A DNA stretch of 29,933 nt, from positions 1-29,933 of the forward strand of contig JBHHXI010000017.1 of assembly GCA_046756945.1 (NCBI GenBank), read 5' to 3'. Positions 15,250 to 23,317 of this stretch are shown here, one piece after another. The position numbers and the translations under genes are program-made. Positions within the stretch are counted from its first letter, which is position 1. The number at the start of each line of letters is the position of its first letter. The DNA comes from JACZQZ01 sp046756945 (GTDB lineage Bacteria > Pseudomonadota > Alphaproteobacteria > Rhodospirillales > 2-02-FULL-58-16). The notes under the pieces are model-generated. The model ran no database searches. It was not told the DNA's origin and saw only the letters and a program-made list of their open reading frames with translations.

Positions 15250-16626
15250 ATGAAGGTAATCGTCTGCGGCGCCGGACAAGTGGGCTTCAACATTGCCCGG
15301 CATCTGGCCCTGGAAAACAATGACGTCATCGTCATCGACCAGTCTCCGGAGCTGATCCGCAAGGTCACCGACACCCTCGACGTGCAGGGGGTCGTCGGCC
15401 ATGCCTCGCACCCCGACGTCCTGGAACAGACGGGCGCGGCGGACGCGGACATGATCATCGCGGTGACCTATGCCGACGAGGTCAACATGATGGCCTGTCA
15501 GGTGGCCCATTCGATTTTCGACGTGCCGACCAAGATCGCCCGCGTGCGTCACCAGAGCTACCTGGAGCCCGTCTGGGCGAATTTGTTTTCCCGCGACAAC
15601 ATGCCCATCGACGTCATCATCTCGCCCGAGATCGAAGTCGCCCGCGCGGTGACGCGGCGCCTCGAGGTGCCCGGGGCGTTCGAGATGATTTCCCTGGCCG
15701 ACGACAAGGTGAAGCTGCTCGGCGTGCGGTGCGAGGACACCTGTCCCCTGGTCAATACGCCGCTCAGGCAACTCACCCAATTGTTCCCCGACCTCAACAT
15801 CGTCATCGTCGGGCTCATGCGCGAAGACAGTCCCATCGTGCCCACGGGGGACGACCAGATGTTGCCCGGCGACGAGGTCTATTTCGTCGTCGACAGCGAT
15901 CAGGTGCCGCGCGCCATGAGCGCCTTCGGCCACGAGGAGACGGCGGCGCGGCGGCTGTTGATCTTCGGCGGCGGCAACATCGGCCTTTTCCTGGCCCAGG
16001 AAATCGAGAACGACCACCCCTGGGTCAACGCCAAGGTCGTCGAGGCCAACGCCGAGCGGGCGGAAATGGTGGCCGGCCGGCTGAATAGCACGGTGGTGAT
16101 CCAGGGCGACGTGCTGGACCCGGAAATCCTGGCGGAGGCGAACGTCGGGGCCACCGAAACGGTGGTCGCGGTGACCAACGACGACGAGACCAACATCCTG
16201 GCGTCGCTGCTGGCGCGGCGCTATGGCTGCCGGCGCCTGATCACCCTGATCAACAAGCCGACGTATGAGCCGTTGATCAACACCCTCGGCATCGACGTCG
16301 TGGTCAGCCCCCGCAACATCACGGTGTCCACCATCCTTCAACACGTTCGCCGCGGCCGGATCCATTCGGTCCACACCCTCCGGGAAGGCTTCGGCGAACT
16401 GATCGAGGCGGAGGCCCTGGAGACCTCGCCCCTGGTCGGCACGCCGCTGAGAGAAGTGGACCTCCCCGCCGGCGTCCTGCTCGGCGCCATCGTGCGCGAC
16501 GGCAAGATGATCAGCCCGCGCGGCGACACGGTGGTCCGGGCCCGGGACCGCATCGTGCTGTTCGCGGCGGAGGAGGCCATTCGCAAGGTGGAGACATTGT
16601 TCTCCGTGCAGCTGGAATACTTTTAG
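15250..16626 (+). CDS. trkA: Trk potassium uptake regulatory subunit TrkA
   Basis: The protein has 458 residues in two tandem RCK units, each a Rossmann NAD-binding domain plus a TrkA-C domain. The first unit starts MKVIVCGAGQVGFNIARHL; the second carries LLIFGGGNIGLFLAQEIE near residue 238. TrkA is the cytoplasmic peripheral subunit that gates the TrkH/TrkG potassium channel in response to nucleotides; the membrane subunit is not in this window. The ATG follows AAAGG at a reasonable distance. It lies 62 bases after ntrX, past a hairpin, in the gene order common in alphaproteobacteria. Confidence 0.96.
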   Translation: MKVIVCGAGQVGFNIARHLALENNDVIVIDQSPELIRKVTDTLDVQGVVGHASHPDVLEQTGAADADMIIAVTYADEVNMMACQVAHSIFDVPTKIARVRHQSYLEPVWANLFSRDNMPIDVIISPEIEVARAVTRRLEVPGAFEMISLADDKVKLLGVRCEDTCPLVNTPLRQLTQLFPDLNIVIVGLMREDSPIVPTGDDQMLPGDEVYFVVDSDQVPRAMSAFGHEETAARRLLIFGGGNIGLFLAQEIENDHPWVNAKVVEANAERAEMVAGRLNSTVVIQGDVLDPEILAEANVGATETVVAVTNDDETNILASLLARRYGCRRLITLINKPTYEPLINTLGIDVVVSPRNITVSTILQHVRRGRIHSVHTLREGFGELIEAEALETSPLVGTPLREVDLPAGVLLGAIVRDGKMISPRGDTVVRARDRIVLFAAEEAIRKVETLFSVQLEYF

Positions 16627-16682
16627 CCGGGACAGGGGCGGGGTCCGGGAGCGGACACGCCGGGGCGGAGAGAAGGAGAGAT

Positions 16683-17411
16683 ATGAGCGGCACGATCGGA
16701 GTCCTGGGCGGCATGGGACCGCTCGCCACCGTCGACTTCATGCGCAAGGTCATCGATCTGACTCCGGCGCGGCGGGACCAGGAGCACCTGCCCCTCGTCG
16801 TCTATTCGGTGCCCCAGGTCCCCGGCCGTTCCGCGTGCATTCTCGACGGCGCGGCCTCTCCGTTGCCGGCCATGGTGCGCGGCATTCGCGCCCTTGCGCA
16901 GGCGGGCGCGGACTGCATCGCCATCCCGTGCAATACCGCGCACCACTGGTACGACGAACTGGCGCGGGAAAGCCGGTGTCCGGTGCTCCACATTGTCGAC
17001 GCCGCGCGCGGCGCCATGGAGCGCGGCGGTGTCGGGCCGGGTCCGGTCGGCCTCCTGGCGACCACGGGCACCATCGCCGCCGGCATCTACCAGGCGCGCC
17101 TGGACCGGCACGGGTACGATTGTGTCGTTCCCGGGGCGCGCGACATGGAAGATCTGGTCATGCGCGGCATCGCGCTGGTGAAGGCGGGGGAGATGGAGGA
17201 GGCCAGGACCCTCCTCGAAACGGCGGCCGCCGGACTTGGCAGCCAAGGGGTGCGGGCGATCGTTCTCGGCTGCACCGAGATCCCCATCGTCTTCAACGGT
17301 GTTTCGTCGTCGTCGCTGCCGCCCATCGTCGACGCGACCCAGGCCCTGGCGGAGGCCTGCGTCGAGTGGTATTTCGGGCGTGCGGGGCGCGCCGCCGAAA
17401 GCCACGGATGA
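16683..17411 (+). CDS. Aspartate/glutamate racemase family protein
   Basis: The protein has 242 residues. It starts with TIGVLGGMGPLATVDFMRKVI, typical of the aspartate racemase branch. The two catalytic cysteines of this cofactor-independent family are Cys83 in IPCNTAHHWY and Cys197 in VLGCTEIPI. It should interconvert L- and D-aspartate, or a related amino acid. A strong ribosome site (GGAGAGAAGGAGAG) precedes the ATG. The next gene encodes a D-amino-acid aminotransferase, which suggests that a D-amino acid made here is the amino donor for other D-amino acids. Substrate assignment rests on family resemblance only. Confidence 0.88.
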   Translation: MSGTIGVLGGMGPLATVDFMRKVIDLTPARRDQEHLPLVVYSVPQVPGRSACILDGAASPLPAMVRGIRALAQAGADCIAIPCNTAHHWYDELARESRCPVLHIVDAARGAMERGGVGPGPVGLLATTGTIAAGIYQARLDRHGYDCVVPGARDMEDLVMRGIALVKAGEMEEARTLLETAAAGLGSQGVRAIVLGCTEIPIVFNGVSSSSLPPIVDATQALAEACVEWYFGRAGRAAESHG

Positions 17412-17460
17412 CGACCGCCGCGTCGGCCGGAGTGATTATCCCGGAACACCGGAGGAAGGA

Positions 17461-18324
17461 ATGACGCGCATTGCGTACGTCAACGGCCGATATCTGCCCC
17501 ACGGCGCCGCCGCCGTGCACGTGGAGGACCGGGGGTACCAGTTCTCCGACGGCGTTTACGAGGTCATCGCGGTGCACCGGGGCCGTCTGGTCGACGAAGA
17601 CGGCCACCTCGACCGCCTCGAGCGCTCCCTGGGCGAGCTGCGTATCGCGCCGCCCATGGCGCGCCGCGCCCTCAGGGTGGTGATTCGCGAGGTCGTGCGC
17701 CGCAACCGCCTCGGCCATGACGGCATGATCTACCTGCAGGTCACCCGCGGCGTGGCGCCGCGCGATCACGCCTTCCCCGATGGCGCCGACAGCGCCCTCG
17801 TCGTCACGGCCCGCCGTTTACGCCCCTTCAACGCCGCGGCGGACAGCGGGGTGGATGTGATCACCATCCCGGACATTCGCTGGGAACGTCGTGATATCAA
17901 ATCGATATCCCTTCTTCCTAACGTATTGGGAAAGCAGCAGGCGAAAGATGCCGGCGCCTATGAGGCATGGATGGTGGACGGCGAAGGCCGCGTCACGGAA
18001 GGCACCTTGTCCAACGCCTGGATCGTCACCGCCGGGGGCGAGCTGGTGACCCGCCATGCCGATCGCGCCATCCTCAGCGGCATCACCCGCCGCGCGGTCC
18101 TCGACCTGGCGCGCGAAGAGGGGATCGGGTTTGCCGAGCGCCCCTTCACCGTCGACGAGGCAAAAGCGGCGCGCGAAGCCTTCCTCACCGGCACCACGGT
18201 CCTCGTCAAGCCGGTGCTGCACATCGACGGCCAGGCGGTCGGTGACGGCCGCGCCGGACCCCTGACCGGCAAGCTGGCGGCCTTCTATGCCGCCCACATG
18301 AAGAGCCAGGAGGAGAGCCCGTGA
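17461..18324 (+). CDS. dat: D-amino-acid aminotransferase (class IV PLP enzyme)
   Basis: The protein has 287 residues, the usual size for D-alanine transaminase. The pyridoxal-phosphate lysine is Lys147 in DIKSISLLPNVLGKQQA, and the cofactor-binding glutamate is Glu180 in VTEGTLSN. YVNGRYLPH and VEDRGYQFSDGVYEVI mark the N-terminus. Class IV enzymes also include branched-chain aminotransferase and aminodeoxychorismate lyase; the D-amino-acid type is favoured by the RGYQFSDGVYEV segment, the RGVAPRDHAFP stretch and the racemase next door. The ATG follows GGAGGAAGG. The stop overlaps the GTG of the next gene (GTGA). Confidence 0.9.
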   Translation: MTRIAYVNGRYLPHGAAAVHVEDRGYQFSDGVYEVIAVHRGRLVDEDGHLDRLERSLGELRIAPPMARRALRVVIREVVRRNRLGHDGMIYLQVTRGVAPRDHAFPDGADSALVVTARRLRPFNAAADSGVDVITIPDIRWERRDIKSISLLPNVLGKQQAKDAGAYEAWMVDGEGRVTEGTLSNAWIVTAGGELVTRHADRAILSGITRRAVLDLAREEGIGFAERPFTVDEAKAAREAFLTGTTVLVKPVLHIDGQAVGDGRAGPLTGKLAAFYAAHMKSQEESP

Positions 18325-19004
18325 CCGCCGGCGCGGACGCCGCCACGGCCGTCGGCGGCGAGCGGCCGAAAGCCATCCTGTTCGACTGGGACAACACCCT
18401 GGTCGATTCGTGGCCGGTCATCCACGAGGCGCTGACGGCCACCCTGGTCGCCTTCGGCCTGAAGCCCTGGACCCTGGACGAGACCCGCGGGCGCGTCGCC
18501 GAATCCATGCGCAACAGCTTTCCCGACCTCTTCGGCGACCGCTGGGAGGAGGCCGGCAAGGTGTTCTACAAACGCTTCGGCGCCATCCACCTGAAAAGCC
18601 TGAGGCCGCTTCCCGGCGCGGAACGGATGCTGGCGGAGCTGAACGAGGCCGGCGTCTATCTCGGCGTCGTCAGCAACAAGAAGGGGGAATACCTGCGCTC
18701 GGAGGCGGCGCACCTGGGCTGGGACGCCTATTTCGGCCGCATCGTCGGCGCCTTCGACGCCGAGCGGGACAAACCGGCGCCGGCGCCCGTGGAAATGGCC
18801 CTGGCCGGCAGCGGCGTGCGCCCCGGCAACCAGGTCTGGTTCGCCGGCGACGCGGGCATCGACCTGGAGTGCGCGGTCAACGCCGGCTGCGTACCCGTGC
18901 TGGTGCGCGACAGCGCCCCCGAACCCGGCGAATTCCGCGCCCATCCCCCGGCCTGGCATTTCCCCGAATGCCTGGCGCTTTCCAACCATGTCCGGAGGTT
19001 GTAA
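18321..19004 (+). CDS. HAD-superfamily phosphatase, phosphoglycolate-phosphatase type
   Basis: The protein has 227 residues. The four HAD motifs are present: DWDNTLVDS with nucleophile Asp22 and acid Asp24, Ser118 in VVSNKKG, Lys151 in DKPAPAP, and Asp177/Asp181 in FAGDAGIDLE. An alpha-helical cap lies between motifs one and two. Phosphoglycolate phosphatases have this layout, but substrates in this family are not predictable from sequence. The GTG start at 18321 overlaps the dat stop and follows AGGAGAG, so it is translated with dat and the racemase. It is followed by the 128-base upstream region of hfq. Confidence 0.88.
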   Translation: MTAGADAATAVGGERPKAILFDWDNTLVDSWPVIHEALTATLVAFGLKPWTLDETRGRVAESMRNSFPDLFGDRWEEAGKVFYKRFGAIHLKSLRPLPGAERMLAELNEAGVYLGVVSNKKGEYLRSEAAHLGWDAYFGRIVGAFDAERDKPAPAPVEMALAGSGVRPGNQVWFAGDAGIDLECAVNAGCVPVLVRDSAPEPGEFRAHPPAWHFPECLALSNHVRRL

Positions 19005-19132
19005 GCTGTGCCGTTGCCGGTAGGAACCCGCGCCGGTGGTCCGGACGGGACGCATGGGGCGATTACATGCACCGGCAACAGGGGAACACACGGGCCATCC
19101 AAAAAGGGCCCAATTAAAGGGGGGGAACATCC

Positions 19133-19405
19133 ATGTCCTCCGAAAAGTCGCAAAACGTTCAAGACGTCTTCCTGAACCACATCAGGAAGAACAAGACACC
19201 GGTCACGATCTTCCTCGTCAACGGCGTCAAGTTGCAGGGGATTGTCACGTGGTTCGACAACTTCTCGGTGCTCCTGCGCCGGGACGGCCACACGCAGTTG
19301 GTATACAAGCATGCCATTTCCACCGTAATGCCTTCGGTGCCGATCCAGTTGTTCGAGCCGGACAAGGAGGAAAGTGGCGCACAGACGGAAGCGGCCGCGG
19401 AATAG
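19133..19405 (+). CDS. hfq: RNA chaperone Hfq
   Basis: This 90-residue Sm-like protein has Sm1 (QDVFLNHIRKNKTPVTIFLVNGVKLQGIV, with TWFDNFSVLL) and Sm2 (QLVYKHAISTVMP, containing the conserved YKH), plus a short acidic tail. It forms a hexameric ring that brings small RNAs to messenger RNAs. The ribosome site includes AAAGGGGGGG, 9 bases before the ATG. The last 32 bases overlap hflX. Within this window a candidate partner is the predicted small RNA at 3628-3756. Confidence 0.97.
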   Translation: MSSEKSQNVQDVFLNHIRKNKTPVTIFLVNGVKLQGIVTWFDNFSVLLRRDGHTQLVYKHAISTVMPSVPIQLFEPDKEESGAQTEAAAE

Positions 19406-20789
19406 CTTGACCGGCACCACCGATCCCTGGGTGCAACCACCCGCCACCGAGAACGGCGTGGAATACTGCCTCGTCGTTCATCCAAAGTTGAAGACGCGGG
19501 GACGGCGCGCCCGTACGCCCGAGGCAAGCCTGGAAGAGGCCGTCGGCCTCGCCCAGGCGATCAGTCTCACCGTCGTGCACAGCGAAGTGGTGCCCGTGGC
19601 CCGCCGCCGGCCCGCCACCCTGCTCGGCGCCGGCACGGTGGCCCGGCTGGGCGGCCTCGTGGCCGGCGCAATGCCGGGCGACGGAAGCGGGGACGGCGCG
19701 CAATTGGGCGCCGGGACCGGGAGAATCGACGTCGCGGTGGTGGACGCGGCCCTGACGCCGGTGCAGCAGCGCAACCTGGAACGGGCGTGGAACTGCAAGG
19801 TGATCGACCGCAACGGCCTGATCCTGGAGATCTTCGGGGAGCGGGCGCGCACCCGCGAGGGCCGGTTGCAGGTGGAGCTGGCGGCGCTCACCTACCAACG
19901 TTCGCGCCTGGTGCGGTCGTGGACCCACCTGGAACGTCAACGGGGCGGCTTCGGCTTCATGGGCGGCCCCGGCGAAACCCAGATCGAGGCCGACCGCCGC
20001 ATGATCGGCCGCCGCATCACCCGCCTGACAAAGGAACTGACCGCGGTCAAGCGGACCCGCAAACTCCACCGCCGCGCCCGCCAGCGGGTGCCCAATCCCG
20101 TGGTCGCGCTGGTCGGCTACACCAACGCCGGCAAGTCCACCCTGTTCAACGCCCTGACCGACGCCCGGGTGCCGGCCAGGGACCAGTTGTTCGCCACCCT
20201 GGACCCGACCATGCGCGCCGCCGATCTGCCGTCGGGGCGCACGGTCATCCTTTCCGACACGGTGGGGTTCATCTCCGACCTGCCCCACGAGCTGGTGACC
20301 GCCTTCCACGCCACCCTGGAAGAGGTGTGCGAGGCCGACGTCATCGTCCACGTGCGCGACGCCGCCCACGCCGACAGCGAAGCGCAGAAAGACGACGTGC
20401 ACGGGGTGCTCCGGGACATGGGCCTGGGCGACGCCGTCGAGCGCGCGTTGATCGAGGTCCTCAACAAGATCGACCTGTTGACGCCGGAGGAAAGGGAAAT
20501 CCTGGCCAACCGGGCGCGGCGCTCGAACCGCACCCTGGTGCCGCTGTCGGCCCTGACCGGGGAGGGGTGTCCCGTCCTGCTGGCGGTTCTCGACGATCGA
20601 TTGTCCGGCGCCTCCCGGCTGCTCGACATCGTCATCGCCCACGACGACGGCGCCGCGCTGGCCTGGCTGTATGACCACGGCGACGTGGTCGCGCGCACCG
20701 ACGACGAACACTGCGCCCACCTGAAGGTGCGCCTGGATGCCGCCGACGCCGCCCGTTTCGCCCGGCGCGTGGAGCGGTTGCCGCACTGA
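19374..20789 (+). CDS. hflX: Ribosome-associated GTPase HflX
   Basis: The protein has 471 residues. The N-terminal HflX domain includes ATLLGAGTVARL and GGFGFMGGPGETQIEADRRMI. The G domain follows: Walker A GYTNAGKS at 248-255, DTVGFISDLP (G3) and LNKIDLL (G4). HflX splits stalled or stress-hibernating 70S ribosomes. The start chosen is GTG 19374, inside hfq and three bases after AAGGAGG; the TTG at 19406 beyond the hfq stop is an alternative. hfq-hflX adjacency is conserved in many proteobacteria. Confidence 0.95.
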   Translation: MAHRRKRPRNSLTGTTDPWVQPPATENGVEYCLVVHPKLKTRGRRARTPEASLEEAVGLAQAISLTVVHSEVVPVARRRPATLLGAGTVARLGGLVAGAMPGDGSGDGAQLGAGTGRIDVAVVDAALTPVQQRNLERAWNCKVIDRNGLILEIFGERARTREGRLQVELAALTYQRSRLVRSWTHLERQRGGFGFMGGPGETQIEADRRMIGRRITRLTKELTAVKRTRKLHRRARQRVPNPVVALVGYTNAGKSTLFNALTDARVPARDQLFATLDPTMRAADLPSGRTVILSDTVGFISDLPHELVTAFHATLEEVCEADVIVHVRDAAHADSEAQKDDVHGVLRDMGLGDAVERALIEVLNKIDLLTPEEREILANRARRSNRTLVPLSALTGEGCPVLLAVLDDRLSGASRLLDIVIAHDDGAALAWLYDHGDVVARTDDEHCAHLKVRLDAADAARFARRVERLPH

Positions 20790-20879
20790 ACGCCGTTCCG
20801 CCCGAGGACATCCGAAGCGCTTCGCGCCCGGCGCGCCGCCGGGTAGTGTCTCGGTTTGACGTTTCAGTGGCTTGGGTAG

Positions 20880-20909
20880 TTGACCGGCGGTCCCGGCCAG
20901 TGACAAAAT
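20880..20909 (+). promoter_or_regulatory. Possible sigma70-type promoter of the secreted-protein gene
   Basis: TTGACC (20880-20885) and CAAAAT (20904-20909) are 18 bases apart, and the ATG of the next gene is 44 bases further on. The match to the consensus is moderate. Confidence 0.3.
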
Positions 20910-20953
20910 TATGTCCAACATCCGATTCTTCGGTCCGGACAGGGGAGTTGTTC

Positions 20954-21766
20954 ATGAGCCTCATTGGTCGCCGGGTCCGCCTTCTGGTCGCCGTTATTGC
21001 CGCCACCTTCCTTGCCGTTGGCAATGCCCACGCGGCGCCGCAGATCGTCGCCGCCGTGCCTACGGTCGGGGATGCGGAACTGGTCTGCGCCGGGAGAAAC
21101 TGTTCCGCGGAGTTTTCCTCCATATGCCTGCAGCGAAGCCGCGTGACACCGCTGCCGTTGACGTCCTATGTCATCCACGGCCCGGACCAGGACGCCTTTA
21201 CCGTCACCGGACACCGCAAGGATGGCAAGACGGTGACGCTGGCGCCGGACATTCTCCGCTTCACTAGCCTCCGCGGGAACTTGGCGTTTCGTGTTTCGGC
21301 GCCGGCGGCGTTTCTGAAAAGCCATGGCCTGGCCCGGCTGACGGTGAGGATCGAGCGCTTGGCAATGCTGATGCCCGTGCCCCGGGACGGTGATCCGAAG
21401 CCGCAAACCGCCAGCGACGAGGCACAGGCCGTCCGTGAACTCAAAACCACAGGCGCCTATTGGACAGAGATGAACGCCGAAAATCTGGCCATGGCGCGGC
21501 TGACCAACCGCATCATCAACAGGTTGCCGGCCAAGGGGTCGGTCTCGGCGGCTGCCGGCGAGGTTCTGTGGCAGCGGGGGGTCGCCGCGGAAACGGGATT
21601 GAGCGAGGATTCTCTCGCCTTCAACCGCCGTTACTTCGATTACTGCCGAGAAAACGCCCAAACCCCGGGCGGCTTTCCAATGCGACGGTGCCTCGGCGAG
21701 GCCCACGACTGGTTTATGAAGGACCTCAACGTCAATTACTGGAAGTCGCTGAAGCCGACTCGTTGA
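20954..21766 (+). CDS. Secreted protein of unknown function
   Basis: The protein has 270 residues. A clear signal peptide (residues 1-28, MSLIGRRVRLLVAVIAATFLAV... with cleavage after AHA) directs it to the periplasm. Five cysteines sit near the two ends of the mature chain: VCAGRNCSAEFSSIC (three) and YCRENAQTPGGFPMRRC (two), suggesting disulphides. The middle is a beta-rich stretch (TSYVIHGPDQDAFTVTG) followed by helices. I do not recognise a family. The ATG at 20954 has GGGGAG seven bases upstream; the open frame to 20846 would hide the signal peptide. The gene is monocistronic. Confidence 0.75.
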   Translation: MSLIGRRVRLLVAVIAATFLAVGNAHAAPQIVAAVPTVGDAELVCAGRNCSAEFSSICLQRSRVTPLPLTSYVIHGPDQDAFTVTGHRKDGKTVTLAPDILRFTSLRGNLAFRVSAPAAFLKSHGLARLTVRIERLAMLMPVPRDGDPKPQTASDEAQAVRELKTTGAYWTEMNAENLAMARLTNRIINRLPAKGSVSAAAGEVLWQRGVAAETGLSEDSLAFNRRYFDYCRENAQTPGGFPMRRCLGEAHDWFMKDLNVNYWKSLKPTR

Positions 21767-21978
21767 GGCTGGGACCTCTTCTATCTTTTCCCAACACCAC
21801 TGGCGAACCATGTCGTTCGACGCATGTCCGCAAAGGGTCCAGGGGCAGAAGCGCCGATGCCCCCGCGCCAATGTCTGCCGCTCAGCGTAAGGCAGACAGG
21901 GTCCGCTAAAAAGCGAACCTTCAGGGTGTTGGTCCGCCACGATTTCAAACCGAGGCACCACCCGCCGCCGGGCGTCCC

Positions 21979-22006
21979 TTGACGCGGCACGTTTTCTACT
22001 AGTAGA
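21979..22006 (+). promoter_or_regulatory. Possible promoter with 12-bp palindrome before the small unknown gene
   Basis: TTGACG (21979-21984) could be a -35 element. TCTACTAGTAGA (21995-22006) is a perfect palindrome where the -10 region would start, 41 bases before the next ATG. The -10 match is poor, so a regulated promoter is only a suggestion. Confidence 0.35.
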
Positions 22007-22047
22007 TAGCCTGCGGGAGATGTATCACCCGCAGCGGGAGGGCCCTC

Positions 22048-22317
22048 ATGGCGACCAGGCAGGCGCAACGGAAGTGGCGGGACAAGCACCGCTTCGTCAA
22101 ACGCCAGCTCAACGTCATGGCGCGCAAGCTCATCCACGATTACCTGGACGACCTTGCCGGCGCCTTCGCCCTGCGCGGCAAGGGCGAAGCGGTGACGTTC
22201 GCCTGTTTCGTCACCCGCGCCCTCATGCAGCGGGCCGACTTCGACGCCGAGGCGGCGCGCATGCTCGATACCTTCGCCGAGGTCTACCACAAGGACCGGG
22301 ACGTGTATTCGGCCTGA
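22048..22317 (+). CDS. Small basic protein of unknown function
   Basis: The protein has 89 residues. Its first 30 are strongly basic (RQAQRKWRDKHRFVKRQLNVMARKL) and it is predicted to be all alpha-helical. There are no signal peptide, no membrane segment and two cysteines at most. The ribosome site GGGAGG precedes ATG 22048 at a good distance, which supports expression. The segment KRQLNVMARKLIHDYLDDLA recalls the helical part of small DNA-binding proteins, but no family can be named. A TetR-like gene follows on the same strand 95 bases later with its own -10-like element. Confidence 0.65.
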   Translation: MATRQAQRKWRDKHRFVKRQLNVMARKLIHDYLDDLAGAFALRGKGEAVTFACFVTRALMQRADFDAEAARMLDTFAEVYHKDRDVYSA

Positions 22318-22389
22318 ACAGGGGGCGGGCCGCCGCCCGCCTGTTCGCCGCCCTGCCGGCAGGGACTCGATCCACCCCGCCAATGGCTG

Positions 22390-22395
22390 TATAAT
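22390..22395 (+). promoter_or_regulatory. TATAAT -10 element of the TetR/COQ9-like gene
   Basis: TATAAT is an exact -10 consensus, 17 bases after a weak -35 (TCGATC, 22367-22372). The start would be near 22402, leaving a leader of about ten bases containing the ribosome site GGAGGG (22403-22408). Confidence 0.4.
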
Positions 22396-22412
22396 TGGCG
22401 GCGGAGGGTTCC

Positions 22413-22991
22413 ATGGCGAGAACCACGCCGGCGCGTATCCTCGACACCGCCCTCGACATCGCCAACGACATGGGATGGGGGCGCCTGCGGCTGCGCCAGG
22501 TGGCCCGGCGCCTGAACATCTCCATGGCCGACATCCGCGCCCATTACCGGGACAAGGACGCCATCGCCGACGCCTGGCTCGCCCGCGCCGACGCCGCCAT
22601 GCTGGCCAAGCGCGGCAAGGGCTTCGCCAGGCTGCCCGCGACCGACCGGCTGTACCGGGTGATCAGCGCGTGGCTGGACGCCCTGGCGCCCTACCGCGGC
22701 GCGACCGGCGAGATGCTCGGCGAAAAGCTCTATCCCGGCCATCCCCACCACAACCTGGCCCTGGTGTGGACGCTTTCGCGGACGGTGCAGTGGATCCGCG
22801 ACGCCGCCCACCTGGACGCCACCGGCCGGCGCAAGCAGGTCGAGGAGATCGGCCTCACGGCGCTGTTCGTCGCCACCGTGTTCCTCTGGCTGCGCGACGA
22901 CTCCGTGGGCCAGCAGCGCACCCGCGCCTTCCTCGCCGACCGGCTGGCCGACGCCGACGCGGTGATGGCGCGCCTGTGGCCGCCGCGCTAG
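22413..22991 (+). CDS. TetR-like / COQ9-family protein
   Basis: The protein has 192 residues from ATG 22413, which follows GGAGGG. Residues 4-55 form a TetR-type helix-turn-helix (ILDTALDIANDMGWGRLRLRQVARRLNISMADIRAHYRDKDAI). The C-terminal part has FLWLRDDSVGQQRTRAFLADRLADADAVM, which follows the pattern of the COQ9 family (a TetR-fold lipid-binding protein of ubiquinone synthesis). It could be a transcription regulator or a COQ9-like protein; the sequence alone does not decide. The window shows no ubiquinone gene next to it. Confidence 0.7.
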   Translation: MARTTPARILDTALDIANDMGWGRLRLRQVARRLNISMADIRAHYRDKDAIADAWLARADAAMLAKRGKGFARLPATDRLYRVISAWLDALAPYRGATGEMLGEKLYPGHPHHNLALVWTLSRTVQWIRDAAHLDATGRRKQVEEIGLTALFVATVFLWLRDDSVGQQRTRAFLADRLADADAVMARLWPPR

Positions 22992-23079
22992 CCGGTGCCG
23001 CATGATCGCCGGGACAGGCGCCCGCGCCGCCGGCGCAACGCGGCAAAGGGGCGGTCGAAGGCAAAATATTATGTATTTA

Positions 23080-23274
23080 ACCACCGAGAACACAGAGACC
23101 ACAGAGAAGACACAAGAAATTCACAAACAACAGAGAGATATTTCACAGAGAAAAATGGTATTTTAGCGCCAGGGGTTCGGAAGACGTGAAAATATAATAT
23201 TTATATTATTTTATATTATTCTCCTCTGCGTTCTCTGTGTCTTCCCTGCGTCCTCTGTGTTCTCTGTGTTATCC
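23080..23274. repeat. Palindromic repeat island with an AT-rich centre (copy A)
   Basis: The left arm, with ACCGAGAACACAGAG and ACCACAGAGAAGACACA (from 23080), is inverted relative to the right arm, with CTCTGTGTCTTCCCTGCG and CCTCTGTGTTCTCTGTG (23221-23272). Together they form an imperfect inverted repeat of about 50 bases around an AT-rich centre (AATATAATATTTATATTATT). Such ACACAGAGA-type repeats occur in many unrelated bacteria. The composition differs strongly from the GC-rich surroundings. The rest of the gap 22992-23317 holds no gene. Confidence 0.7.
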
Positions 23275-23317
23275 TTCGTTTTACTTTCCAATACCCGTCT
23301 GCGTTAAGGCGAGGGCA

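Noticed and set aside
21872..21898. Hairpin TGTCTGCC / GGCAGACA after the secreted-protein gene
   Set aside because: The stem is perfect over 8 bp, but it is 106 bases past the stop and has no T-run, so it is not claimed as a terminator.
22995..23189. Short frame encoding an NHREHRDHRED-type peptide
   Set aside because: It is a translation of the ACACAGAGA repeat, a well-known false gene source.
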